DNA of 64,000 bases, taken from Methylobacterium brachythecii. Its GTDB lineage: Bacteria > Pseudomonadota > Alphaproteobacteria > Rhizobiales > Beijerinckiaceae. The number at the start of each line of letters is the position of its first letter. Position 1 is the first letter of the stretch. This document shows, piece by piece, positions 8,443 through 16,252 of this stretch. The translations under genes and the position numbers were made by a program. The stretch spans positions 186,001 through 250,000 of the forward strand of contig NZ_JACIDN010000001.1 of the NCBI RefSeq assembly GCF_014196345.1, written 5' to 3'. The notes under the pieces were generated by a model that saw nothing but the letters and a program-made list of their open reading frames with translations, ran no database searches and was not told the DNA's origin.

Positions 8443-9135
8443 TCAGCCGTCCTCGCGCAGGGCCTCGGCGACGCGCGCTTCCAGCAGGTCCGGCCGGCGC
8501 AGGACGAGAGCGCCGCGGGTCCGGTCGATGAGGCCCTCGCCCGCCATCACCGTGAACTCGCGCGTCACCTGCTCGCGGCGGCAGCCGATGCGGGCGGCGA
8601 GCACGTGGTGATAGGGCGGCGGGGTGACGACGCGCTCGCCCTCGTGGCCTGCGCGCGGCACCGAGAGGCGCAGCAGCTCGGAATAGAGCCGGTGGCGCAG
8701 GTCGAGCAGCGCATGCTCCATGAGCCGGGTGTTCAGCTCGCGTACGCGCTTGGCCAGCAGCCGGAACAGCCGGTCGGCGATGGCCTCGGAGGCGAAGACG
8801 ATCTGCCGGAAGACGTTGGCCGGCACCACGCAGACCTCGCCGCGGGTCAGCGCAGTGACGTTGGCCGAGCGTCCGACCCCGTCGATGGCCGAAAGCTCAC
8901 CGAAGAAGGCGCCGCCGCGCATCTCGCCGAGGATCACCTCCTTGCCGGACTGGGTCCGGTTGAGGATGCGGACTTCGCCGGTGGCGAGGAAGTACACGTC
9001 GGTGGAGATGTCGTCGTAATCGACCAGCACCTCGTTCTCGTCGAACCGGCGCCAATGGCAGCGGGTCTCGTAGGGGGTGAGATCGATCTCCGGTTCCTTG
9101 AAGAACGGAATAGTCGCCAGCCGGCCGCTCGACAC
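8443..9135 (-). CDS. Crp/Fnr family transcription regulator
   Basis: An N-terminal cyclic-nucleotide-binding fold (ENEVLVDYDDISTDVYFLATG, then GGAFFGELSAIDGVGRSANV) and a C-terminal winged helix-turn-helix with RIGCRREQVTREFTVMAGEG as the recognition region. No Fnr cysteine cluster is seen. The frame is open to an ATG at 9240, but the first 33 residues there look non-native; GTG at 9135 has a run of G about nine bases upstream and is preferred, with GTG at 9144 as the alternative. The effector is unknown; cAMP-like ligands are typical. It stands alone and ends convergently with the extensin-like gene 17 bases away. Confidence 0.8.
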   Translation of the reverse strand: MSSGRLATIPFFKEPEIDLTPYETRCHWRRFDENEVLVDYDDISTDVYFLATGEVRILNRTQSGKEVILGEMRGGAFFGELSAIDGVGRSANVTALTRGEVCVVPANVFRQIVFASEAIADRLFRLLAKRVRELNTRLMEHALLDLRHRLYSELLRLSVPRAGHEGERVVTPPPYHHVLAARIGCRREQVTREFTVMAGEGLIDRTRGALVLRRPDLLEARVAEALREDG

Positions 9136-9374
9136 TGCCTTCACCCCCCCTGCCCGACATCGCAAGGCCGTAGCACGATCGAGCGGGCAAAAGATCCGCG
9201 AAGTCGATGCGACGGCGACCTCAGGCGCCGAAAACGGCACGACGCCTCTCGTGCGGGCGTCGACGGCCTGAGGGCCGATTCGATCGTGGCGCTCCGACGG
9301 TTCACGGTCAAGGCGTCAGCGCATGCGTTCGCCCCTGCCGCAGCCGCGACCCACACGCATCGGGTGCCGGGCCG

Positions 9375-10382
9375 TCAGGCCACGTGGCGGAGCGCGTCGC
9401 TGCGATGAACCTCGGCCAGGATCTCATAGGAGCGCAGCCGGGCCTCGTGGTCGTGGATCGCGGAGGCAACCATGACCTCGTCGGCACCGGTCTCCGCGAT
9501 CAGGCGATCGAGCTCCGACCGGATCGTCTCCGGCGATCCGACCAGAGAGCGTGATAGCATCTGGGAGACGTGCCGTTTCTCGGCCGGCGACCAGTAGGCC
9601 TCGATGTCGTCGATCGGCGGGCGCAGCAGGCCGCGCGTGCCGCGGATGATGTTGGTGAAGTTCTGCTGTGGCGAGGTGAAGAGCCGCCGCGCCGCCTCGT
9701 CCGTCTCGGCCGCGATCACGTTCACGCCGACCATGGCGTGAGGCTTGTCCAGTTGCGCCGAGGGCTGGAACTGCGAGCGATAGGTCGCCAGGGCCGGCAG
9801 CAGGGCGTCGGGTGCGAAATGCGAGGCGAAGGCGTAGGGCAGTCCGAGCATGGCCGCGAGCTGAGCGCCGTACAGGCTCGACCCGAGGATCCAGAGAGGC
9901 ACGTGGGTGCCGGTGCCGGGGACCGCCCGGATGGCTTGGTCCGGCCGCGCCGGCCCGAGCAGGGCCTGCAGCTCGAGCACGTCCTGCGGGAAAGTGTCGG
10001 CCCCTTCGAAGGAGCGGCGTAGCGCGCGCATCGTCGCCCGGTCGGTTCCCGGCGCGCGGCCGAGGCCGAGATCGATCCGGCCGGGATGCAGCGTCTCCAG
10101 CGTGCCGAACTGCTCGGCGATGACGAGCGGCGCATGGTTCGGCAGCATGATGCCGCCGGCCCCGACGCGAATGGTCTTGGTGCCCGCCGCGACGTGGCCG
10201 ATCACCACCGAGGTCGCCGCGCTGGCGATGCCGATCATGTTGTGGTGTTCGGCAAGCCAGAACCGCCGGTAGCCGAGCCGCTCGGCATGGCGCGCCAGAT
10301 CGAGGCTGTTGCGCAGGGCGTCGGCCGGCCCGGACCCTTCGGGAACGAAGGCGAGATCGAGGATGGAGAGCGGAGGCATCAC
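9375..10382 (-). CDS. Luciferase-like flavin-dependent monooxygenase
   Basis: 335 residues of the bacterial-luciferase TIM-barrel superfamily (LLM class). It opens [20 protein letters not shown], continues with [12 protein letters not shown], a signature of the MsnO8/YhbW-type group, and ends near the Ser/Gly loop [16 protein letters not shown]. Such enzymes use reduced FMN and O2 on varied small substrates; the substrate here is unknown. No flavin reductase gene is adjacent. It is flanked by unrelated genes and looks monocistronic. Confidence 0.85.
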   Translation of the reverse strand: MMPPLSILDLAFVPEGSGPADALRNSLDLARHAERLGYRRFWLAEHHNMIGIASAATSVVIGHVAAGTKTIRVGAGGIMLPNHAPLVIAEQFGTLETLHPGRIDLGLGRAPGTDRATMRALRRSFEGADTFPQDVLELQALLGPARPDQAIRAVPGTGTHVPLWILGSSLYGAQLAAMLGLPYAFASHFAPDALLPALATYRSQFQPSAQLDKPHAMVGVNVIAAETDEAARRLFTSPQQNFTNIIRGTRGLLRPPIDDIEAYWSPAEKRHVSQMLSRSLVGSPETIRSELDRLIAETGADEVMVASAIHDHEARLRSYEILAEVHRSDALRHVA

Positions 10383-10504
10383 GCGCAGTCGCTTTCGGGC
10401 CGCAAACCATGCGGCCGTGACGCGCCCTCGTTCGCCAACATCGTGTGTCGCCGGCGGCTTCGCAAGCGAGGGCGGCGCACCACGAGAGCCGATCGCATGA
10501 AGAA

Positions 10505-10529
10505 GCCCGCCGCGGTGAGCCGGGCGGGC
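10505..10529 (-). terminator. Probable terminator of the alcohol dehydrogenase gene
   Basis: On the reverse strand GCCCGCC and GGCGGGC form a 7-bp stem, with an 11-base loop, followed by TTCTTC. It lies 22 bases beyond the stop of the dehydrogenase gene at 10551. Confidence 0.4.
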
Positions 10530-10550
10530 CTCGTCGATGTCACGAGCGGG

Positions 10551-11606
10551 TTACGCCGCCTTCGGGAGCGACGCCATGTCGATGACGAAGCGATACTTCA
10601 CGTCGCTCTTCTGCATGCGGGTATAGGCCGCCTCGATCTGATCGATCGGGATCATCTCGATATCGGCGGTGATACCGTGCTTGCCGCAGAAATCGAGCAT
10701 CTCCTGCGTCTCGGCGATGCCGCCGATGAGGGAGCCGGCGAAGTTGCGGCGGCGCCAGATCACGCTGAAGACGTTCACGTCGAGCGGTTTCTCCGGCGCG
10801 CCGACCTGGACCAGGGTGCAGTCGCGCTTCAGCAGGCCGAGATAGGCGTTGATGTCGTGCTGGGCCGCGACCGTATCGAGGATGAAGTCGAAGCTCTCGG
10901 CCTGCGCGGCCATGGCCTCGGGGTCCTTCGAGATCACGACCTCGTCGGCGCCCAGGCGCCGGGCATCGGCTTCCTTGCCCGGAGAGGTCGTGAACAGCAC
11001 GACCCGCGCTCCCATCGCGTGCGCGATCTTCACGCCCATATGGCCGAGGCCGCCCAAGCCCACGATGCCGACCTTCTGGCCGGGACCGACCTTCCAATGG
11101 TGCAGCGGTGAGAAGGTGGTGATGCCGGCGCAGAGCAGCGGGGCGACGCCCGCGAGGTCGAGGTTTTCCGGGATGCGCAGCACGAAGTGCTTGTCGACGA
11201 CGATGTGGCTCGAATAGCCGCCATAGGTGTTCTCGCCGGTCTTCTGTGCCGGGCCGTTATAGGTGCCGGTGAAGCCGGGCTCGCAATACTGCTCCAGGCC
11301 TTCCTTGCAGGCCGCGCATTCGCGGCAGGAATCGACCATGCAGCCGACGCCGGCGAGGTCGCCCTCCTTGAAGGTCGAGACGTTCGCGCCGACCCGCTTC
11401 ACGTGGCCGACGATCTCGTGGCCGGGAACGCAGGGATAGTTGGAGTTCTGCCACTCGTTGCGGGCCTGATGCAGGTCCGAATGGCAAACGCCGCAATAGA
11501 CGATCTCGATCTCGACGTCGTTCGGGCCGGGATCGCGCCGTTCGAAGCTGAAGGGCGCGAGCGGAGTCGTCGCCTCCTGCGCGGCGTAACCAATGCATTG
11601 GAACAT
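10551..11606 (-). CDS. Zinc-dependent NAD(P) alcohol dehydrogenase (YahK/CAD type)
   Basis: 351 residues of the medium-chain dehydrogenase family. Catalytic zinc ligands start in CGVCHSDLHQ; the structural zinc lobe is CRECAACKEGLEQYC (four Cys); the Rossmann motif is GLGGLGHMGVKIAHAMGA. It fits the cinnamyl-alcohol-dehydrogenase/YahK aldehyde reductase group (about 349 residues) that reduces aldehydes with NADPH. The ATG at 11606 has GGGAG about ten bases upstream and gives the family length; the frame extends to 11678, but those 24 residues look non-native. Physiological substrate unknown. Confidence 0.87.
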   Translation of the reverse strand: MFQCIGYAAQEATTPLAPFSFERRDPGPNDVEIEIVYCGVCHSDLHQARNEWQNSNYPCVPGHEIVGHVKRVGANVSTFKEGDLAGVGCMVDSCRECAACKEGLEQYCEPGFTGTYNGPAQKTGENTYGGYSSHIVVDKHFVLRIPENLDLAGVAPLLCAGITTFSPLHHWKVGPGQKVGIVGLGGLGHMGVKIAHAMGARVVLFTTSPGKEADARRLGADEVVISKDPEAMAAQAESFDFILDTVAAQHDINAYLGLLKRDCTLVQVGAPEKPLDVNVFSVIWRRRNFAGSLIGGIAETQEMLDFCGKHGITADIEMIPIDQIEAAYTRMQKSDVKYRFVIDMASLPKAA

Positions 11607-11761
11607 TCGCGGACGATCTCCCAGCAGAGCGGCAGTCTCATCGCTGCACTGCCGCAGCCCCTCGGGATCGCTATACACGCGCCATCATGACGGCAGCCAG
11701 ACACGGTCACGTTGCATCGCTCGATCGATGGAAAATCCCGCAGACCGATGCGGTCTGCAGC

Positions 11762-12049
11762 TCAGCGGCCGCCGACTTGCCGCCCGGCCTCCGCGACGAG
11801 CCGGGAGAACGCCACCGCAGCGGCCGAAGCCTGCACGCGGCTCGGATAGGCGATGTGTGAGCGCGCGACCTCCTCGCCATAGGCGTTGCGCAACGCCCAG
11901 CCCCAGCTGTCGCGATCCTGCTCCAGCAGGTCGAAATGCACGGAGCGCGCGCCGAGGCGGCGGGCGAGATCGGTCGGGGTTCGCGACGACGTCCGACCGC
12001 TCACGCGAGCCGGCCGAGAGCCTTCTGTCCACAGGTCTGCGATCTGCAT
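11762..12049 (-). CDS. YegP/DUF1508-like small protein
   Basis: 95 residues. The segment SWGWALRNAYGEEVARSHIAYPSRVQA, about residues 48-74, resembles the DUF1508/YegP repeat, which reads roughly W-x-W-x-L-x3-NGE-x-IA-x-S-x3-Y-x-S-x5-A, followed by a helix as in that family. The N-terminal 45 residues are basic and unassigned. Start ATG at 12049 has GAGG seven bases upstream. DUF1508 proteins have no firm function. The family match is weak because only one repeat is seen. Confidence 0.5.
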   Translation of the reverse strand: MQIADLWTEGSRPARVSGRTSSRTPTDLARRLGARSVHFDLLEQDRDSWGWALRNAYGEEVARSHIAYPSRVQASAAAVAFSRLVAEAGRQVGGR

Positions 12050-12212
12050 GTCGACCTCGAAGCTTGATTCTATGTTCTTGATATGTTCCCAGGCTTAGCC
12101 TGTCTAGAAGGTCGGGAGAGCTACGACCGAATTTCCGGTCGCCGGTTCGTCATGACGCAGGCTGCGTGCTTCCCGCCTTGCACCGGAGGCCGCTGCCGAT
12201 CAGAACGCCGCC

Positions 12213-14084
12213 ATGCTGCGCGTCAACGACCTCTCCTACCGCATCGGCGAGCGCCTGATCCTCGATGCGGCGACCTTCGCGATCCCCGATGGCGCCCGCG
12301 TCGGGCTCGTCGGCCGCAACGGTGCGGGCAAGACCACCCTGTTCCGGGCGATCCTCGGCGAGTTGCCGGTCGACGGCAAAGCGGTGTCCATGCCCAAGGG
12401 CATGCGGATCGGCGCGGTGGCGCAGGAGGCCCCGGCCGGCCCTGAGACGCTGCACGAGGTCGTGCTCGCGGCCGATACCGAACGCGCGCGGCTCATGGCC
12501 GAGGCCGAGACCGCTGATGGCCTGCGCCGGGCGGAGATCGAAACCCGGCTCGTCGACATCGGCGCGCATTCGGCGCCGGCCCGCGCTGCGGCGATCCTGC
12601 ACGGGCTCGGCTTCGACGCGGCGGCGCAGGGTCGCCCCTGCGCCGATTTCTCCGGCGGCTGGCGCATGCGTGTGGCGCTCGCGGCCGTGCTCTTCTCAGA
12701 GCCCGACCTGCTGCTGCTCGATGAGCCGACGAACTATCTCGACATCGAGGGCACGATCTGGCTGTACGACTACCTCGAGAAGTACCCGCGCACGGCGGTC
12801 ATCATCAGCCACGACCGCGACTTGCTGGATGAGTGTGTCGACCACATCCTGCATCTCGATCGGGGCAAGCTGACGATCTACCGCGGCGGCTATACCAGCT
12901 TCGCCCGGCAGCTCTCCGAGAAGCGGGTGCTGCAGGCCAAAGCCAAGGCGAAGCAGGACGTCGAGCGGGCGCACCTCCAGAGCTTCGTCGACCGCTTCAA
13001 GGCCAAGGCGACCAAGGCCCGGCAGGCACAGTCGCGCATGAAGCGCCTCGCCAAGATGGAGCCGATCGCTGCGCTCCTCGAAGACGATGTGCCGGTGATC
13101 CACCTGCCGAGCCCGGAGCGGCCCCTCTCGCCGCCGATCGTCTCGATGGAGCGCGTGCAGGCCGGCTACGGCGAGCGCATCGTGCTGAAAGGCCTCAACC
13201 TCTCACTGGCGCCGGATGATCGCGTCGCGCTGCTCGGGGCCAACGGCAACGGCAAGTCGACCTTCTGCAAGCTGATCGGCGGCCGGCTGCCCCCGTTGTC
13301 GGGCGAGATGCGACGTTCCTCCAAAATGGAGGTCGCCTATTTCGCCCAGCACCAGCTCGACGAACTTCGCCCGGCCGAGAGCGCCGTCGCCCATGTCCGC
13401 GACCTGATGCCGGACGCGCCCGAGGCGCGGGTCCGTTCGGCCGCCGCGCGGCTTGGCTTCCCGGCCTCGAAAGCCGACACCCCGGTCGGCCAGCTCTCAG
13501 GTGGCGAGAAGGCGCGGTTGCTGATGGGGCTCGCGGCCTTCGAGGGGCCGCACCTGCTCATCCTCGATGAGCCGACGAACCATCTCGACATCGAGAGCCG
13601 CCAGGCCCTGGTCGAGGCGATCAACGACTACGAGGGCGCGGTGATCCTGGTGAGCCACGACCGCTTCCTGGTCGAGGCCTGCGCCGACCGCCTCTGGATC
13701 GTCGGCGACGGCTCGGTGAAGGCTTATGACGGCGATATGGACGACTATCGCCGCCTCGTGCTGTCCGGTCCGGAGCGCGACGACGAGCGCGCAGCCGAGG
13801 GCAGCGGTGGGCGGCAGGCCGAGGCTCGCCGCTCGGCGGTGGAGCGCCGAGCAGCACTCGCGCCGCTCCGCAAGAAGCTCGAAGGCACCGAAGCGCGGAT
13901 GGAAAAGCTCTCGGCGGCGATCGCCAAGATCGACGCGGCGCTCGGCGACGGCACGGCCTTCCTCAAGGACGCGGCCAAGGCCGGCGAACTCGCCAAGATG
14001 CGGTCTGACGCAGCCACCGCGCTGGCGCGTGCCGAGGAGGAGTGGCTGGAGCTGAGTGGCGAGATCGAGGGCGCCTCGGCCTGA
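12213..14084 (+). CDS. ABC-F family ATPase with C-terminal coiled coil
   Basis: 623 residues: two ABC domains with Walker A GRNGAGKT near 34 and GANGNGKS near 343, both followed by intact signature (FSGGWRMRV, LSGGEKARLL) and Walker B (LLLDEPTNYLD, LILDEPTNHLD). The linker around 235-300 is Lys/Ala/Gln-rich and helical. After about residue 530 comes an acidic-basic coiled coil (RRAALAPLRKKLEGTEARM and on), as in YheS/Uup, which binds the ribosome or DNA. It is a soluble translation-associated ATPase and a separate paralogue of the protein at 1640, which lacks the coiled coil. An intrinsic terminator follows. Confidence 0.9.
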   Translation: MLRVNDLSYRIGERLILDAATFAIPDGARVGLVGRNGAGKTTLFRAILGELPVDGKAVSMPKGMRIGAVAQEAPAGPETLHEVVLAADTERARLMAEAETADGLRRAEIETRLVDIGAHSAPARAAAILHGLGFDAAAQGRPCADFSGGWRMRVALAAVLFSEPDLLLLDEPTNYLDIEGTIWLYDYLEKYPRTAVIISHDRDLLDECVDHILHLDRGKLTIYRGGYTSFARQLSEKRVLQAKAKAKQDVERAHLQSFVDRFKAKATKARQAQSRMKRLAKMEPIAALLEDDVPVIHLPSPERPLSPPIVSMERVQAGYGERIVLKGLNLSLAPDDRVALLGANGNGKSTFCKLIGGRLPPLSGEMRRSSKMEVAYFAQHQLDELRPAESAVAHVRDLMPDAPEARVRSAAARLGFPASKADTPVGQLSGGEKARLLMGLAAFEGPHLLILDEPTNHLDIESRQALVEAINDYEGAVILVSHDRFLVEACADRLWIVGDGSVKAYDGDMDDYRRLVLSGPERDDERAAEGSGGRQAEARRSAVERRAALAPLRKKLEGTEARMEKLSAAIAKIDAALGDGTAFLKDAAKAGELAKMRSDAATALARAEEEWLELSGEIEGASA

Positions 14085-14110
14085 TCTTCCGGGCGACTCC
14101 ACCCCACGAA

Positions 14111-14132
14111 AAAGGGGCCGAAAGGCCCCTTT
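14111..14132. terminator. Bidirectional intrinsic terminator
   Basis: AAAGGGGCC, loop GAAA, GGCCCCTTT: a perfect 9-bp stem with an A-run before and a T-run after it, so it can act in both directions. It lies between the convergent ABC-F gene (ends 14084) and the His-rich gene (ends 14147). Confidence 0.8.
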
Positions 14133-14146
14133 CCGTCGCCTACGCC

Positions 14147-14371
14147 TCACCAGTGACGGTGGCGGCGATGATGATGGTGATGATGCCGGTGCCGGCGCCA
14201 GCCGTGATGATGGTGGTGGTGATGCCCGTGCCGGATGCTGTGCACGAGGGTCGTGTCGTCCTGTCCTGCCAGACCGGCTCCCGTCGCGACGGGAGCGGCC
14301 TGCGCCGATCCGATCTGGAGACCGGCGGTCAGGACGAGGGCGGCGAGGCCGCCGAGAAGCCGTGTGGACAT
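14147..14371 (-). CDS. Exported histidine-rich small protein
   Basis: 74 residues: a signal peptide (STRLLGGLAALVLTAGLQIGSAQA) and a mature part of about 49 residues ending in a His/Arg-rich tail with runs of seven and six histidines (HGHHHHHHHGWRRHR, then HHHHHHRRHRHW). More than half of the last 30 residues are His. The start has an excellent GAGGAGG site six bases upstream. Periplasmic binding of Ni, Zn, Cu or Co is inferred from composition, not shown. A Crp/Fnr-like half-palindrome lies 54 bases upstream. No metal transporter is adjacent. Confidence 0.7.
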   Translation of the reverse strand: MSTRLLGGLAALVLTAGLQIGSAQAAPVATGAGLAGQDDTTLVHSIRHGHHHHHHHGWRRHRHHHHHHRRHRHW

Positions 14372-14685
14372 CCATATCCTCCTCAAACGCGAGCCATTGC
14401 TCGCGCGAGACAAGCTAGTGTCGTGTGACGTAAATCAAAGTCTTGTCGACGAACTAAGAAGAATTTTTGCTGATATTGCACGCCGATAGTCTGGATCTCA
14501 CCTGTTGAAGCCGCACGTGTGGCGAATTGTTTTAATCCGTTGCTGCGTCGCGTTTCGTCATCCGCAAGCAGTCGTCACTCGCATGGCCCGTCCGGCCGCG
14601 GAAGTGTCCCCGCGCCGATCGATCGCAGCGATCCGAACGGGCTCGCGAACGTTGTCGAGCCGCGGTGCTGGCGGGAGACGACGAG
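14372..14685. other. Divergent intergenic region
   Basis: 314 bases between the divergent His-rich and DUF4174 genes. The left half is AT-richer than its surroundings (14420-14490) and holds the Crp/Fnr-like site and likely the His-rich promoter. The right half is GC-rich, with no reading frame I can support. Confidence 0.5.
14425..14438. promoter_or_regulatory. Crp/Fnr/FixK-like binding site
   Basis: GTGAC-GTAA-ATCAA matches the Fnr/FixK consensus TTGA(C/T)-N4-ATCAA at nine of ten positions. It is centred about 60 bases upstream of the His-rich gene start. Two Crp/Fnr-type regulators are encoded in this window (8443, 34487), but a link is only inferred. Confidence 0.35.
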
Positions 14686-15099
14686 ATGGCGGGTTGGATC
14701 GGAAGCCTGGTGGGAGCCGCCGTGATCGCGACGACCGCGGCCGGGGCGATGGCGGCGGGTGGCGATCCGCTGGCCGTCCATCTCTGGAAATCGCGGGTTC
14801 TCGTGATCGCGGCGCCCGAGGCGGGCGATGCCCGGCTGCAGGCCCAGCGCGAGGCCCTGGCCGCCGCGCGCGGGGGCGTGAAGGAGCGGGATCTCGTGGT
14901 GGTGGAAGCCATCGGCAATGGGCCTCGCGCCGTGGAGCTTCGGCAGCGCCTCGGTCTCCCGGAAGGCGCCTTTCGAGCGGTGCTCGTGGGCAAGGATGGC
15001 GGTCCGAAGCTCTCGTCCGGGGAGCCGATCCCACCCCAAAACCTGTTCGCCACCATCGACGCCATGCCGATGCGGCGTGACGAGATGAAACGGCGCTGA
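14686..15099 (+). CDS. DUF4174 domain exported protein
   Basis: 137 residues: an N-terminal hydrophobic signal (residues 1-24, GSLVGAAVIATTAAGAMAAG) then a DUF4174 domain with the family landmarks HLWKSRVLVIAAPEAGDARL near the start, KERDLVVVEAIG in the middle, AVLVGKDGGPKLSSGEPI, and LFATIDAMPMRRDEMKRR at the end. The fold is thioredoxin-like by family, but without a CxxC motif. ATG at 14686 has GGAG about ten bases upstream. Function unknown; probably periplasmic. The alpha/beta hydrolase begins 12 bases downstream, likely the same operon. Confidence 0.8.
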   Translation: MAGWIGSLVGAAVIATTAAGAMAAGGDPLAVHLWKSRVLVIAAPEAGDARLQAQREALAAARGGVKERDLVVVEAIGNGPRAVELRQRLGLPEGAFRAVLVGKDGGPKLSSGEPIPPQNLFATIDAMPMRRDEMKRR

Positions 15100-15111
15100 G
15101 AGGCCGGCCGC

Positions 15112-16116
15112 ATGATCTTTCACCCGAACCGTCACCCTGCCCGCCGGCCGCCGGCGAAGACGCTCGCGCTCTTGCCCCTGGCGGCGGCGGGCGCCTGGAT
15201 CGCCTGGAGCCATCTCGGTCGAGGGACCGTGCCGCTGCCTCCCGCTCTGCCCGGCCGCCGCCGCGTGCTGCGGACGCGGGCCGGCGCGGTGAGTTTCTAT
15301 GCTTCCGACGAGCGGGCCGGCGTGCCGCTGCTCTTGATCCACTCGGTCAACGCGGCAGCCAATGCCTACGAGGTCCGGCCGCTCTACGAGCAATACCGGC
15401 GCAGCCGTCCGGTCTATGCCCTCGACCTGCCGGGTTTCGGCTTCTCCGAACGCTCGGACCGGACCTACACGCCGCGGCTGATGACCGACGCGATCCACGC
15501 GATCACTGCGGAAATCCGGGGCCGGCACGGCGGCCCGGCGATCGACGCCCTCGCGCTGTCGCTTCCTTCCGCCTATCTCGCCCGCGCCGCGCTGGAGCGG
15601 CCGGCCGATTATGCCAGCCTCGGCCTGATCAGCCCGGTGGGGTTCGATGCGCGCCTTTCAGGCGACGGGCCGGTGGGCGGCGACCGCCGGCATCCGCTGA
15701 CGCGCGAGATCGTCGGCTTCCCGCTTTGGGGGCGGCCGCTCTTCGACGCCCTCGTGAGCCGGCCGAGCATGCGCTACTTCCTGGAGCGGACCTGGGGCTC
15801 CAAGGATATCGACGAAGGCCTGCTGGAATACGATCAGCTCTCCGTGCGCCAGCCCGGCGCCGAATACGCGCCGTTCTCCTTCCTCTCGGGCTACCTGTTC
15901 CCGACCGACGTCAGCCGGCTCTACGCGGCCTTGCGCCTGCCGGTCTGGATGCTGCGCGGGTCGCGCGGCGACTTCACCGACTACGACCGGGTGGGCGAGG
16001 CCGTCGCCCGGCACAACTGGACGGTGGACCGACTTCCGACCGGCGCCTTCCCGCATTTCGAGGATAGCAATGCTGTTTCCCAACTCTACGATGATTTTCT
16101 GAGGCGGTCTCGTTGA
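15112..16116 (+). CDS. Alpha/beta hydrolase with membrane anchor
   Basis: 334 residues: a hydrophobic N-terminal helix at about 17-33, then an alpha/beta hydrolase fold. The oxyanion region is LLLIHSVNAAANAYE (80s), followed by ALDLPGFGFSERS. The nucleophile elbow is ALALSLPSAY with Ser150, which departs from the usual GxSxG by having Ala and Pro at the glycine positions. The acid is probably the Asp in RGSRGDFTD near 284, and the base the His in FPHFED near 314. Substrate unknown; an esterase or epoxide-hydrolase-like lipase acting at the membrane is plausible. It follows the DUF4174 gene by 12 bases. Confidence 0.75.
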   Translation: MIFHPNRHPARRPPAKTLALLPLAAAGAWIAWSHLGRGTVPLPPALPGRRRVLRTRAGAVSFYASDERAGVPLLLIHSVNAAANAYEVRPLYEQYRRSRPVYALDLPGFGFSERSDRTYTPRLMTDAIHAITAEIRGRHGGPAIDALALSLPSAYLARAALERPADYASLGLISPVGFDARLSGDGPVGGDRRHPLTREIVGFPLWGRPLFDALVSRPSMRYFLERTWGSKDIDEGLLEYDQLSVRQPGAEYAPFSFLSGYLFPTDVSRLYAALRLPVWMLRGSRGDFTDYDRVGEAVARHNWTVDRLPTGAFPHFEDSNAVSQLYDDFLRRSR

Positions 16117-16252
16117 CCTCGGAAATTCTCTGCAACCTGTGCGCCGCTGTATTCTTGCACCGCTTGTTCGATTTCCTGACGTAACGACTTGCTGATCCTC
16201 GATCTTCTCAGGATGATCGGCCGCGAATCAGCTTGAACGAGCAGGACATCGG

